A DNA stretch of 64,000 bases from NCBI GenBank assembly GCA_019426215.1, contig CM033394.1, positions 45,382,423 to 45,446,422 on the forward strand, written 5' to 3'. The notes beneath the pieces are model-generated. The model was given only the letters and a program-made list of their open reading frames with translations, ran no database searches and had not been told where the DNA came from. The position numbers were made by a program, and so were the translations under genes. Source of the stretch: Buddleja alternifolia (lineage: Eukaryota > Streptophyta > Magnoliopsida > Lamiales > Scrophulariaceae). This document shows, in pieces, positions 12,655 through 23,337 of this stretch. Numbering within the stretch: the stretch's first letter is position 1; every line of letters starts with the position of its first letter.

Positions 12655-13428
12655 TGGTTATGTTTAGGGATGGTATTTTGGTGAGAATTATTGGTGAGAA
12701 ATTTATGGGGATACGTGCATATTTGATGAGAATATATTTGATTTTATTTTGAAAGTTGGTTTTTTGGTGTTTTTTTATTTGATAGTGTTTGGTTTTATTT
12801 CTAGAGGGATCAAAAGTTAGTGTAGCAGTCAAATCATGAAACTTTTGTCTATTAATAATTAGTTAATGATTGAAAGTTAAGAGAGGAGAAAGGCAAAAGC
12901 AGGGGACAATACCTAAGTTGTAGATTTTTAAATAAATAAGGGATAAATACAGACACCCCCCTCACCTAGGGGGTCAGTGCACTTTACCCCTTCACCTATT
13001 GAAATGTGCATTTTAACCCCTCATCTATCATACATGTGCACTTAACCCCCTCGAGCAGATTCGGGTAGAAAATTCAAAGGAAAAAAATAGAAAATTCCGA
13101 AAAATTCCTTTCCATTTTCTGTCTGAAACCTGTCTGAACCTGCCCGAGGGGGTTAAGTGCACATTTATGATAGGTGAGGAAATAAAGTGCACATTTCAAT
13201 AGGTGAGGGGGCAAAGTGCATTGACCCCCATAGGTGGGGGGTGTCTGCATTTATCCCAATAAATAATTATTATGTTTTTTTTGCCAAAAAAATAACATAT
13301 TTTGGGCCCAAAATAATGTTAACCAAATACAATTGAGCCAAAATTTTGGACCAACTTGGGTTTGAAAACATATCCAAATATAGCCTTAATCTCTTGTGTG
13401 CTTTATTGATTGATACCGAATGCATTAT
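12655..13428 (+). repeat. ~770-bp direct repeat F, right of copia
   Basis: Second copy of the sequence at 2226-2989, starting immediately after the LTR terminus. Here it continues without a break past GAATGCATTAT into CATAAAGTTTCATC, the normal continuation of the U-repeat. This side is therefore the original arrangement. Confidence 0.85.
12940..13257. mobile_element. Long-hairpin MITE, Mutator-like
   Basis: Sister of 2507-2817 inside the right-hand F repeat. The ends GGGATAAATACAGACACCCC and its mirror are better conserved here. Target duplications are AATAAATAA at 12931-12939 and 13258-13266. Confidence 0.87.
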
Positions 13429-13870
13429 CATAAAGTTTCATCTAAGAAAAGACTTTTGGTGTTTCACATATTATTACTATGCTTTAAGGGCAAAAGACTT
13501 GAGTGATTTATGCTCAATAATTGTTTGTTTTTCTCACACAATTGGATTTCCACATCAATAGTTATATATATAACTTAAATATTATACAATATGAGATTTG
13601 TTAAAGACGCTCCAATTCTCTGTTCATTTTATCAAAAGGACAAAAGTAAACTTAATGCCAAAATATATAAGAAATTGCAAGACAATTATTCCTCCCTCAT
13701 GTACTCTTATGTATTGTGAGCCTTTTACTGTACAAAAAGAATTCAATTTTCGTTCCAAAGAAAGTGAGGGCGAAACAAAATTTCATCAATTTTCCCAATT
13801 TTTGAAGACAATACCATCAAGCAATTGCTGCATTTGTGGTTCTTTGTGGCTTTTTAACAATGTTAAAAGC
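13380..13870 (+). repeat. U-repeat unit upstream of the 78-aa gene
   Basis: A shortened U unit that ends at TTTTTAACAATG. From there the sequence is unique to the gene copies and leads into their core promoter. Units A and B downstream share the stretch up to AACAATG and then diverge. Confidence 0.75.
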
Positions 13871-13990
13871 CACACAGAGTGTTAGAATATATTGTATATT
13901 AACACTTTGTGTGGTTGATAGACTTCGAAATTAAACTCTCGGAGCTATCAACTATCACCCCAAACACACACACACACAGTTTTTTTTCTC

Positions 13991-13998
13991 TATAAATA
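13991..13998 (+). promoter_or_regulatory. TATA box of the 78-aa gene
   Basis: TATAAATA, 117 bp upstream of the ATG and preceded by a CA repeat and a T-rich pyrimidine stretch (13960-13990). It is conserved in the sister gene at 44595. Spacing fits a ~90-nt 5' leader. Confidence 0.7.
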
Positions 13999-14114
13999 CG
14001 CTTATACTTTCCACATTCTATCATCACAAACAAGAAAATTCACCCCAAGTAAATATAAATACAAAATATAATTAATTATCATTAGCTTCATCCAACTTAA
14101 TTAGCCACTAAAAC

Positions 14115-14351
14115 ATGGCATCCGGAGGAAATAATCCATCCAAGCCAGATCCTACGGCTGCGGCGATTGGCGCGGTGGCAGGTGTGGCGGCGGCGGCGTG
14201 GGGCCTTTACAAGTGGTTGGGGAGCTCCGAACCTGAAGCACAGAGCCAGGGGAAGATGATGAAAGCACCAGGGAGAGGTTATGACATGCCAAGGAAGGAT
14301 TTTGAGGGCAGCCCTAGAGACTACTTTCGCGATCTTCGCGGCAAAAAGTAA
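14115..14351 (+). CDS. Putative single-pass membrane microprotein, 78 aa, copy 1
   Basis: An intronless frame of 78 residues with the ATG in a good plant context (AAAACATGGCA). Residues 1-14 are polar (MASGGNNPSKPDP). Residues 15-36 form an Ala/Gly-rich hydrophobic segment ending GLYKWLG, long enough to span a membrane once. Residues 47-78 form a basic tail with KMMKAPGRGYDMPRKDF and YFRDLRGKK. The tail is shared almost residue for residue with the paralogues at 44719 and 25943, which argues that the frame is real and under constraint. I do not recognise a named family, so no function is assigned. Topology and membrane location are inferred from hydrophobicity only. It differs from the right-block copy at G46, G55 and G65. 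Confidence 0.85.
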   Translation: MASGGNNPSKPDPTAAAIGAVAGVAAAAWGLYKWLGSSEPEAQSQGKMMKAPGRGYDMPRKDFEGSPRDYFRDLRGKK

Positions 14352-14707
14352 AATACAAAATATAGAAATATTCTCTACCAAGTGTGGTCGTTGGCTCGTT
14401 GCTGTCTGTGTTTTTCCTATGTTTCTCTGTCTGGATTCCTTCTTCTTTTTTCTTTTTTGTTAATTATATATATATATATATATATTGTGATTACGTTTGT
14501 GTAAGCTTCTTGTTGAAGCATAATTAATGGAATACCTATGTTATTATTATTACTAATGGTGTTGGCACACTTTAATAACGTGCATGCTTAATAAGTTGTC
14601 GTTAAAATTGTGTCACTAATCTTATTCAATGTAAAAATTATCCATTCCAAGTTAAATTTGTGATATTTTAAGAGAGTAGGAGTATTACACTGGGGAGTAA
14701 GATAGAT
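14352..14707. other. 3' flank of the 78-aa gene
   Basis: AT-rich, with a T-rich stretch and a (TA)n microsatellite at about 14466-14486. The sister flank (44956-45310) has a shorter TA run. No other gene is visible. Confidence 0.6.
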
Positions 14708-16340
14708 TTTTCCCCTTACAGCACAATCGAGATAATCTATTGGATCCGTACATCACATAGGGACAAAGTAAGATAGAATCTTGTTTAAGAAGTATTTCTT
14801 GCTCGACTCTCTTGGTCTTCCTCTTTGATATCTAGGTCCCCACCACAACCAACATTTTTTAGCTTTTGGTGTTTCACATGTTATTACGTATAAATTTATT
14901 TTAGATCGAGATCAAAAGTTTAATTGTCTATAGTTTTCATACAATTTTATTGTGTGTGATTCTCGAGATCAAAAGTTTAATTGTCTATAGTTTTCATACA
15001 ATTTTATTGTGTGTGATTCTCAAATACATTTATGTGAAAAAAATAGACACATATATTATATTCAGACCATTGAACTCGATTTGATATAGAATTACCATGT
15101 TATTACTATACTTAAAGGACAAAAGACTTCAGTGATTTATGCTCAATAATTGTTTGTTTTTCTGGCGCAATTGGATTTCCACATCCATAGTTATATATTT
15201 AACTTAAATAGTATATATGGGAGTTGTTAAAAGCGATCCAACTCTCTTTTCATTTTATCAAAAGACAAAAATAAACTTAATGCCAAAATATATAAGAAAT
15301 TGCAAGAAGTGATTATTCCTCCATCATGTACTGTGAATCTTTCACTATACCAAATAGAATTCAATCTTCGGTCCAAAAAAAGTTAGGGCGAAACAAAATT
15401 TCATCAGTTTTTCCAATCTTTAAAGACAAGACCATCAAACAGTTGCTGCATTTGTGTTTCTTTGTGACTTTTAACAATGACCAAAGAATGAACTGAAGAT
15501 GATTTAAAGAATTGAATGAGACACTGAAACTTATAAATATTAAAAGTTCTGAAGATATTTCTCAGTATTATCAATCACTCAATCCACCTACTGATTAGGG
15601 GTGTAAATGTCAAGTTGAGTTTGGATAAAATTTACTGGCTTGAGTTCGAGCTCGAGCTCAAATATACCATGTTGAGCTCGACGAACCTAGTTTTAAAGGC
15701 TCGAGCTTGATCTATATAAAACAACATGATTATTGTTATTAAAAATACGTAACATAATTAAAATCTAAAATATTTTAAATTTATAAAAATCTCAAGTCGG
15801 CTCGTGACTTCTCGAACAAATAAGAAAGCTCGAACTCAACCCCACAAAGAACTCAAGTTCAAGTCAGACCTTAAATGCAATTGGTAATTTTGTTTCTTCA
15901 TATTTCTTAACTCTTTTCCTCTTTGGGTTTGAATTTTTTTGATTCTTAAAAACAAAAGTTAGGATTTGGTTCAATGTGTTGCTTGATATATTAGTTGGTT
16001 TTATAATAGTTCAAAATAACATCGAAATTGATCATATTGATAATGTTTTTAGTTGATTATATAGTTTTTATCATTGCATTTTATGTGCGTCATCTACTAA
16101 AGAACAAAAAATAAAAAAGAATCCAAAAAAGAAAAGATATTGTAGTAATCCTTCATTAAAATCCTTAATAGAAATGATATATTTGTGTTCAAAATTTTAA
16201 TGCTCCCCAATGAATGACATTTTGGTATATTTGATAAAATGTAAAGAAAGTTGGAGTGTCAAAAGTTGAAATGTACGTATTTAACTTCAACTTACATTTT
16301 AAGACTTTTATGCATTTTATATGAGTACTTTTTCTTCTTT
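14708..16340 (+). repeat. U-repeat unit A
   Basis: A long unit with the motif series CAATCGAGATAATCTATTGG, ACTTAAATAGTATATATGGG, GTTGCTGCATTTGTG and GGGGTGTAAATGTCAAGT, then a segment rich in CTCGAGCT. The GTTGCTGCATTTGTG landmark is at about 15434, some 1.6 kb after its counterpart before the 78-aa gene and 1.7 kb before unit B. A ~60-bp tandem repeat (GAGATCAAAAGTTTAATTGT, twice) lies near 14910-15025. No coding sequence. Confidence 0.75.
15597..15880. mobile_element. GTGTAAAC-type MITE fragment in unit A
   Basis: From AGGGGTGTAAATGTCAAGT the sequence is full of CTCGAGCT/GAGCTCGA blocks, ending near CTCAAGTTCAAGTCAGA. This resembles widespread plant hairpin MITEs that start AGGGGTGTAAAC. 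No matching inverted right end is found, so it is a truncated copy. Unit B (17310) and unit C (53377) carry it too. Confidence 0.4.
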
Positions 16341-16499
16341 TCTTTTTTTAATGAATCGATTATAAGATACAAGTCATAAATATTAAATAAGGATAAATTA
16401 CAATCAACTAACAGTTATTATAATCAGCTAAAAATTATTATAAAAATAAAAAAAGATCTGGACACTATCGGTGAAAGTCAAGCCCAAGACCTTTAATAC

Positions 16500-18024
16500 C
16501 GATTTTATTTAAGAAATATTTTTTGCTCGACTCTCTTGCTCTTGCTCTTCCTCTTTATTAAGCCTCCACCACAAAGACCTTTTTCCTTGGGTGTTTTACG
16601 TTGTTCCTTAGCCCTAAAGAAAAAGAGTGGGGTCAATTGGTGCTCAACTTTTTTAATTTTTGTTAATAATTAGGCTGTGCTCAATTTTTCATACAATAAA
16701 GAATATTGTGTGTTATTTTCACACACACTTGTGTGAGAAAAATAAATACAGATTTTACACTCAAACTATTGAACTTGATCTGACATAGAATTATCTTGTT
16801 ATTACTATGCTTTAAGGACAAACGACTTGAGTGATTTATGCTCACTAATTGTTTGTTTTCCTCACACAATTGGATTTCCACATCCGTAGTTATATAGTTA
16901 ACTTAAATATTATATAAAGGCATTGTTAGAAGCGGTCCAACTCTCTTTCCATTTTATCAAAAAGATAAAAATAAAGTTAATGTCAAAATATATAAGAAAT
17001 TGCAAGAAACAATTATTCCTCTCATGTACTCTCATGTAGTGTGAGTCTTTCAGTATACCAAATAGAATTCAATCTTCGTTCCAAAGAAATTTAGGGCGAA
17101 ACAAAATTTCATCAATTCTTCCAATTTTTAAAGACAAGACCATCAAACAGTTGCTGCATTTGTGGTTCTTTATGGCTTTTAACAATGACCAAAGAATGAA
17201 CTTAACGTGATTTGGTTGAATTGAATGAGACACTAAAACTTACAAATATTAAAAGTTCTGAGGATATTTTCTCAGTATTATCAATCACTCAATCAACCTA
17301 TTGATTAGAGGTGTAAACGTCAAGTCGAGTTTGGATAAAATTTACTGGCTCGAGCTCGAGCTCAAATATACCATGTTGAGCTCGACAAGCCTAGTTTTAA
17401 AGGCTCGAGCTTGATCTATATTAAACAACATAATTATTGTTATTATAAATACGTAACATAATTAAATTCTAAAATATTTTAAATTTATAAAGATCGCAAG
17501 CCGACTTGTGACATCTCAAACAAATAAGAAAGCTCGAACTCAACCCCACAAAGAACTCAAGCTCGAGCCGGATCGACTTTAAATGCAATTGGTAATTTTG
17601 TTTTTTCATATTTCTTAACTCTTTTCCTCTTTGGATTTGAATTTTGTTGATTCTTAAAAACAGAAGTTAGGATATTGTTCAATGTGTAGCTTGATATATT
17701 AGTTGGTTTTATAATAATTTAAAATAACATCAAAATTGATCGTATTGATAATGTTGTTAGTTGATTATATATACAGTCTTTATATATCATTGCATTTTAT
17801 GTATGTCATCTACTAAAGACCAAAAAACAAAAAAAGAACCCAAAAAAGAAAAGATACTGTAGTAATCCTTCATTAAAATCCTTAATAGAAATGATATATT
17901 TGTGTTCAAAAATTTAATGCTCCCCAATGAATGGCATTTTGGTATATTTGATGAAATGTGAAGAAAGTTGGAATGTCAATAACAAAAGTTTAAATGTCTT
18001 TAACAACTCCCATTATATATTTAA
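16500..18024 (+). repeat. U-repeat unit B
   Basis: Second long unit in the series, closely similar to unit A and interrupted near its end by the hAT-type MITE at 18033. It resumes after the insertion at 18872 and ends near 18930 (TACGAGTACTTTTT). No gene present. Confidence 0.72.
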
Positions 18025-18032
18025 GTTATATA

Positions 18033-18863
18033 CAGGGTCTTAAATTTCGCCCGAAACGTCAAAATTTCGGTCAAATTTCAGGTTTTCAGAGTTCCCGAAG
18101 TGAAGTTGAACTTTCGATCCAATTTTGCAGAATATCTTCCGAAATTTCGACCGAAGACCAAAATTTCCCGAAATTTTTGTCGAAATCCAAAATTTTCTAG
18201 AAATTTAAAATAATATTTGTTAAATATCCATCGAAATTTTGACCGAAACCCGAAATTTTCACCGAAATCCGAAATTTAAAATAATATTTATTTTTTAAAA
18301 TATTTTATAGTTAAAAATTAGGGTCAAATGATTATTCATATTAAAAGAAAAGATAATAAATGACCAATTATGTAAACCAAGAAGCAATAAATTTAAATAC
18401 GAACCTGAAAGTGATATAGGCAATAAGTTAATAGAAATTCGGGTCTGAACAAAAAAATTATTTAAATAAGATCTCATAAAAATCCTCCTAGAAGCTTGAT
18501 GTGGTTTTGAATAATGATTTTTACTAAAATTGTGGTACACTTTATTTTAATGAAATTCTTATAATATTTGATTATTATTTTACTACTATTATTTCATATT
18601 TTTCACAGTAGGTTTTAATCATTCTATTTAACAAGATTCATTATGCATATATTATACATGGAAAGTTATTACTGTAAAAAATGCATAATTATGATATTTA
18701 AAGTTATACAAAGTTTCATTGTAAATTTTCAAATATTTCTATAAATTTTCATGATTTCTTTAAAATCGAAACCGAAACTTTGAAAGATCCCCGAAATTTT
18801 CATCGAAATTTCCGTAAATTTACTACTCCGATATCGACACCGATACCGAAATTTAATACCTTG
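18033..18863. mobile_element. hAT-type MITE with 8-bp target duplication
   Basis: Ends are CAGGGTCTTAAATTTCG and, on the other strand, CAAGGTATTAAATTTCG. Perfect 8-bp duplications GTTATATA lie at 18025-18032 and 18864-18871. The interior is rich in CCGAAATTTCG motifs near both ends. The related unit at 46847 carries the unoccupied site, a single GTTATATATACGTATTT. An 8-bp duplication with CA(G/A)GG ends is the hAT pattern. It is non-coding. Confidence 0.9.
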
Positions 18864-18930
18864 GTTATATATACATATTTAACTTCAACTTACATTCTAA
18901 GACTCTTATGTATTTTATACGAGTACTTTT

Positions 18931-19189
18931 TCAATTACTTCAACTTATTTGTTTAGATAATACGATCGGAGGGGGAAAAATATTAGAAATGAGAGAAAAG
19001 GGGAATAATATGCTTCAAAAAGAAAAAACAACTTCTATCCAATTATCGTTATTAATTATTAAACATTCAAAAATGATTTTCTGACAAAACTAAAATTCTT
19101 ATTTCACTACAAATTTACAATTAGTGACAACTTAAACACTGTCACTTCCTTAACAAATTTATAATGTTGAACCTAATTGTCCGAGTATT
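18931..19189. other. AT-rich interval, nothing recognised
   Basis: No open frame, tRNA-like box or clear inverted repeat is visible. CACTACAAATTTACAATTAGTGAC near 19106 hints at a CACTA-type end, but no partner was found. Confidence 0.4.
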
Positions 19190-19520
19190 TGGAAACTCTA
19201 ATTTTTTCCTTCTTTTTAGACATTGGTAATCTGGTTGAATTAAACCCCAAATCTGGGTTTAATTGATTCAAGTCCCTCATGTGCAAAAATATAGGTTAAA
19301 AGACGAAAAAATCCCTGCTTGGGGTTTGTGTGTTTCACGAGCATGTTTCATCGGGATAAAATGGCCGAAAATTACAAGAAAGGACCAACGTGATACAACT
19401 TAATGACATAAGGGACAGAAATGCCAATTTTTTAACATAAGGTACTAAAGTGACACAATATCTTCACAGAGGGACCATTGAAGTGAATAATTTTATTTGG
19501 GAAAAGAGAAAGTGAAGTTG
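19190..19520 (-). repeat. Foldback element arm fragment
   Basis: Similar to 835-1165, including AATTTTTTCCTTCTTT, CTTGGGGTTTGTGTGTTTCA and GGACCATTGAAGTGAATAA. Only one arm of the long-TIR family is present. Confidence 0.65.
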
Positions 19521-19669
19521 CGATAATGTTGATTTAACAAAAAAAAAAAAAAAGGATTTGTAGTGAATATATTTAAGATTTTGTGATTTAGGATATAGAA
19601 AATAGAATTCAAAAACATAAACAAACAAAGCCTAAAAGTTCGAAAATTTGAAATCCACTTCATACTTAA

Positions 19670-20215
19670 ATATATGAATGCTAATGGTTATGCCGCGAAT
19701 CGCCATCCCGCGAATCACTCCATTATAAATGTACATGACGCAAAAGCTACGACTATGTTTGTTTGCGTTTTAGAAGCCGTATTTTCATTTTCATTTGAAA
19801 ATGAAAATACACAGTTTACACCACTTTCAACTGAAAATACACTTATTATTCTTTTTATTTTAACGTTATCCAATAACTACCATTTATTTTACTAATTCAC
19901 AATCACCTTTTTCTCTCTCTCATATCTCTTGCTAAAAATTTATTTTTTGGGCAACAATTGTGGTGCTATAGTAGAATAAAATATATAGTATTAACCATTA
20001 TAGGCTTGTGCACATTTTAATACCCATTTTGAATATTTTTAGAACTTTTTTTGGGTCAATTTTTATCATTTTACTTACAAATATATTTAATCAATATAAT
20101 ATTATCTATTATTTTATTATACATATATATAATTATTACTTTTAATTAACTCAATCATTTAACACATAATTAATTCTAATCATTTTCAAAAATACAACCA
20201 AATTTACCCTAAATT
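19670..20215. repeat. AT-rich repeat with MITE left end
   Basis: CTATGTTTGTTTGCGTTTTA at about 19751 begins a MITE-like stretch containing a short palindrome of ATTTTCATTTTCATTTG and its complement. It then continues in sequence similar to 1801-2100. The right terminus is missing. No gene seen. Confidence 0.5.
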
Positions 20216-20221
20216 TCACAC

Positions 20222-20773
20222 AATCTCTTGTGTGCTTTATTGATTGATAACGAATGCATTATCATAAAGTTTCGTCTAAGAATAGAAGATAAAAACTCTA
20301 TATTACAGCACAATCGAGATAATCTATTGGATCCGTACATCACAAACGGACAAAGTAAGATAGAATCTTGTTTAAGAAGTATTTCTTTGCTCGACTCTCT
20401 TGGTCTTCCTCTTCTAATATCTACTTATCTAGGTCCCCACCACAACCACCTTTTTAGCTTTCGGCGTTTCACATTATTATCCGTACATCACAAAGGGACA
20501 AAGTAAGATAGAATCTAGTTTAAGAAGTAATTCTTGCTCGACTCTCTTGGTTTTTCATTTTTTTTTTAATTTAAGATGAAAGGGGTACAATAAATATCTA
20601 ATTCAATATACTCAAATTGACAGTGATAATCCTAAAATATAAAATTTCTATCTAACTCTAAGGGTCTTCCTCTTTAATATCTAGCTCCCCACCACAAGTC
20701 AACTATTTTTTAGCTTTTGGTGTTTCACATTATTATTACTATGCTTTTAAGGACAAAAGACATAGTGATTTAT
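20222..20773 (+). repeat. Two partial U-repeat units
   Basis: The U lead motif starts at 20222, and a second, shorter run restarts at about 20480 with CCGTACATCACAAAGGGACA. The second ends abruptly at GTGATTTA, where hAT transposase sequence takes over. In the right block the second unit continues as GTGATTTATGCTCAATAA. Confidence 0.72.
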
Positions 20774-23321
20774 TTTGCATATCGCTTCTTCTTGCGAAAT
20801 AACTCTATCCACGAATCCAAACTCTCATCGACCATATAGGTTGTTCATTCTCCATTGTCCATTCGTAAAAAAAAAACAGATGTCATCATCGTCCAATATA
20901 TGGTCAGATCAATAGGGCTATAAGATCATCGCGTTTCGGTGCATCATGTTCCTCCACACGAAGTCCGCTATTATAATGGCAGTAAACCAATTTGTGCAAT
21001 TTTTCTATTAGCCAACGATTGCGAAGCTTGTGTGTATCAAAGACCTGTACTCATTTCCTCCCCACAACCAGAAGACAAGCAAGTTTGGCTTAGGCACTTT
21101 AATCGCAAGTTTCCTTAAGTGAGGAGCTTCTTCACCATAGTTGATCCCATTCCGCTGAAATAAATTAGATTGATGACCTTGTAATCTATGGTTGTCAAAA
21201 ACATTAAATACAATAGTTTCAGATTTTGAAGACATTAGAACCTGGACGAGTTTGTTAACTGCTTGTAATGCACGTGGCGAACCAACTCTCCCATCTGTTT
21301 TTGTAAATAATTTGATCTACCAACATAAAAACTTAAATTATAAGACTACATCTGAAAAAATTATTAATGAACAAAAACACAAGATAGTATACCTCATTCA
21401 TTGCTCGAGCTTGTGAATTTAGGTCTGGTTCAAGTCTCTTTACTACGACCTTCAGACCTCGTCTGACCTCATCCGTGTAAACAGTGCCCGAGTATTGAAG
21501 TGTGGGGTTCAAAAATATGCTGAAATATAGACATACAAAAGTTATTCTTACTATGTATATGATAATTGACTAAAATAATTATATTACCTGCAGCATGTAA
21601 GTGTTGGTGTAACTGATTGTACCAACGATCATCAATGACATTCCAGTACAATTGCCAATCTTTAACTCCATCTTTTATTGCTAGTTTTGCCCTGTCCATG
21701 GCCTCATATATGATTGATAATGTGGGTTTCTTGTCTGATCAACAAGTTTTAAAACCTTAACTAGGGGTTCCATTAGCACAAATTCTCTCGCCTTCTTCCA
21801 AAATCTGGCATCCAAGATTATCTTTGATACTTTTTCAGCTTCTTTTCTTCTTCTTGTAGTATTATACAATCTTCCCATTCAGAAGTCGTGCACATTCTCT
21901 TCAAATCAATATGATGCGAAGAAGGCTTTCAATGGCAATAAATGTGTGGCAAATCTTGTGATTCCGGGTCTCAACAATTCTCGATCATTCGTATAAATTT
22001 TCATGAGATTCACAACTTTATCGCTGTTGTATATGAAGCTTGTGATATTTTGCCTTATCCATATATTTCTTTACTTTTCCATCTTTCCAATATCTTCTAA
22101 CATCAGATCAACGCAATGTGCAGCGCAAGGGGACCAAAAGAGATGGGGCCTTTCTTGCATCAATCTCTCGCCAGCAGACTTATTAGCACTTTCACTGTCT
22201 GTAACCACGTGCACCACAATTTCTTCTCCTATCTCATCAATTACTTTATTCATAAGAGACAAAAGAAAATCAGCTGTTTTCCTTTTGTTGGTGCAGTCTA
22301 CAGAAGTGTGATAAATCATATCTCGATCACAATATATCATAAAATTAATGATCGGATGTTTATTTCTGGTGCTCCAACCATCACACATGATAGTACACCC
22401 ATACTTAGGCCATTTTGCTTTTAGAATGGACATGTAGCTCTCTGTCTCTTTCACCTCTTCCTGTAAATAAATACCACCGATTTGGCGTCCTGAAGGACCT
22501 TGTATAACTGTCCCAGCCTCAGCAATAGTATTTATCATTGATTGATAATAAGGACCACTATCAGCAGCATTAAATGGTATAGCATTGAATATAAACCATT
22601 TTGAAATGGCCTTGCCAACTCCTTTTATTTTGTCAGGGGAAAACCAATTTTTTATACTTTTTTGCTTTGAGGGGTACATTAGAGGATCAATACCTCTTGA
22701 CGAAGATTTAGTTGTATCTTTTACGCTTTGGCTACGAGATATTCCTCTTTTTACACCTAAAGTTGGACCGTGTGAGGAACCGGCCCCAACATGACCTACA
22801 TGTAGCAAAGACAAAAAATTTAATTTGTAGACAGAATCATATGATCATACAAAAATGGTTTACAGAGAGATACTCGACATACCGTAACCATAGCGATTAT
22901 GCATCTCATCCTCGAATGCAGCGGTTTTACGACTCTCTCTCATGGCATTTCTCAATTGCCTACTTTCCATTCGTTCTATATGATCGAGATGTTGACCATC
23001 AAATTCTTCCTCACCACTACTATTTTCACTATCTAATGTATATGGGGTTTCTTGTCGAATAGCATGTAATGCTACATCTTTTTTTCTTTTCATTAAATTT
23101 CTTTTACTCTTCGAGTCTTGAATATGCTTTTGAAGCATTCGTGACACCTCTTTTGGAGCTTTCGTACACCTCTCCACATTCCCCGTCACAAGTGCAATGT
23201 GTTCTTTTAACCTTGTAATCCCCCCAGTAATAACTTTTTGACAAAATTTGCATTTCATTGTTTTTCGACTATCACCAATTGGCTCGGCGAAATCCCAACC
23301 AATATCGCGATTTGAGGCCAT
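20774..23321 (-). pseudogene. hAT-superfamily transposase remnant (BED finger, DUF659)
   Basis: Read on the minus strand from ATG at 23321. Exon 1 (23321-22883) begins MASNRDIGWDF and has a BED-type zinc finger (CKFCQKVITGG, then H and C). A GT-AG intron leads to exon 2 (22795 onward) with a DUF659-like region (CTIMCDGWSTRNKHPIINFM, VVTDSESANKSAG, SPCAAHCVDLMLEDIGK). The frame then breaks at about 22070, apparently by loss of one base after GKMEK, and shifts again shortly after. Further recognisable pieces run to about 20930, ending in a decayed C-terminal dimerisation region. No terminal inverted repeats or 8-bp duplication were found, and its 3' edge coincides with the end of the duplicated block. 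The element looks truncated and inactive. Confidence 0.85.
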
Positions 23322-23337
23322 CCTACAAAAAATTACT

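Larger units (their letters stand above)
1..20773 (+). repeat. Large duplicated block, left copy
   Basis: The sequence from the window start to about 20773 is repeated in the same orientation at 30509-51246. Order and content match throughout: foldback fragment, hairpin MITE, copia element with solo LTR, 78-aa gene, repeat units, hAT-type MITE. Differences seen are scattered substitutions and a few small indels, for example a 48-bp length difference in the 3' LTR and a shorter hAT-type MITE in the right copy. Homology stops at 20773, where hAT transposase sequence begins. The left limit lies outside the window. Confidence 0.95.
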
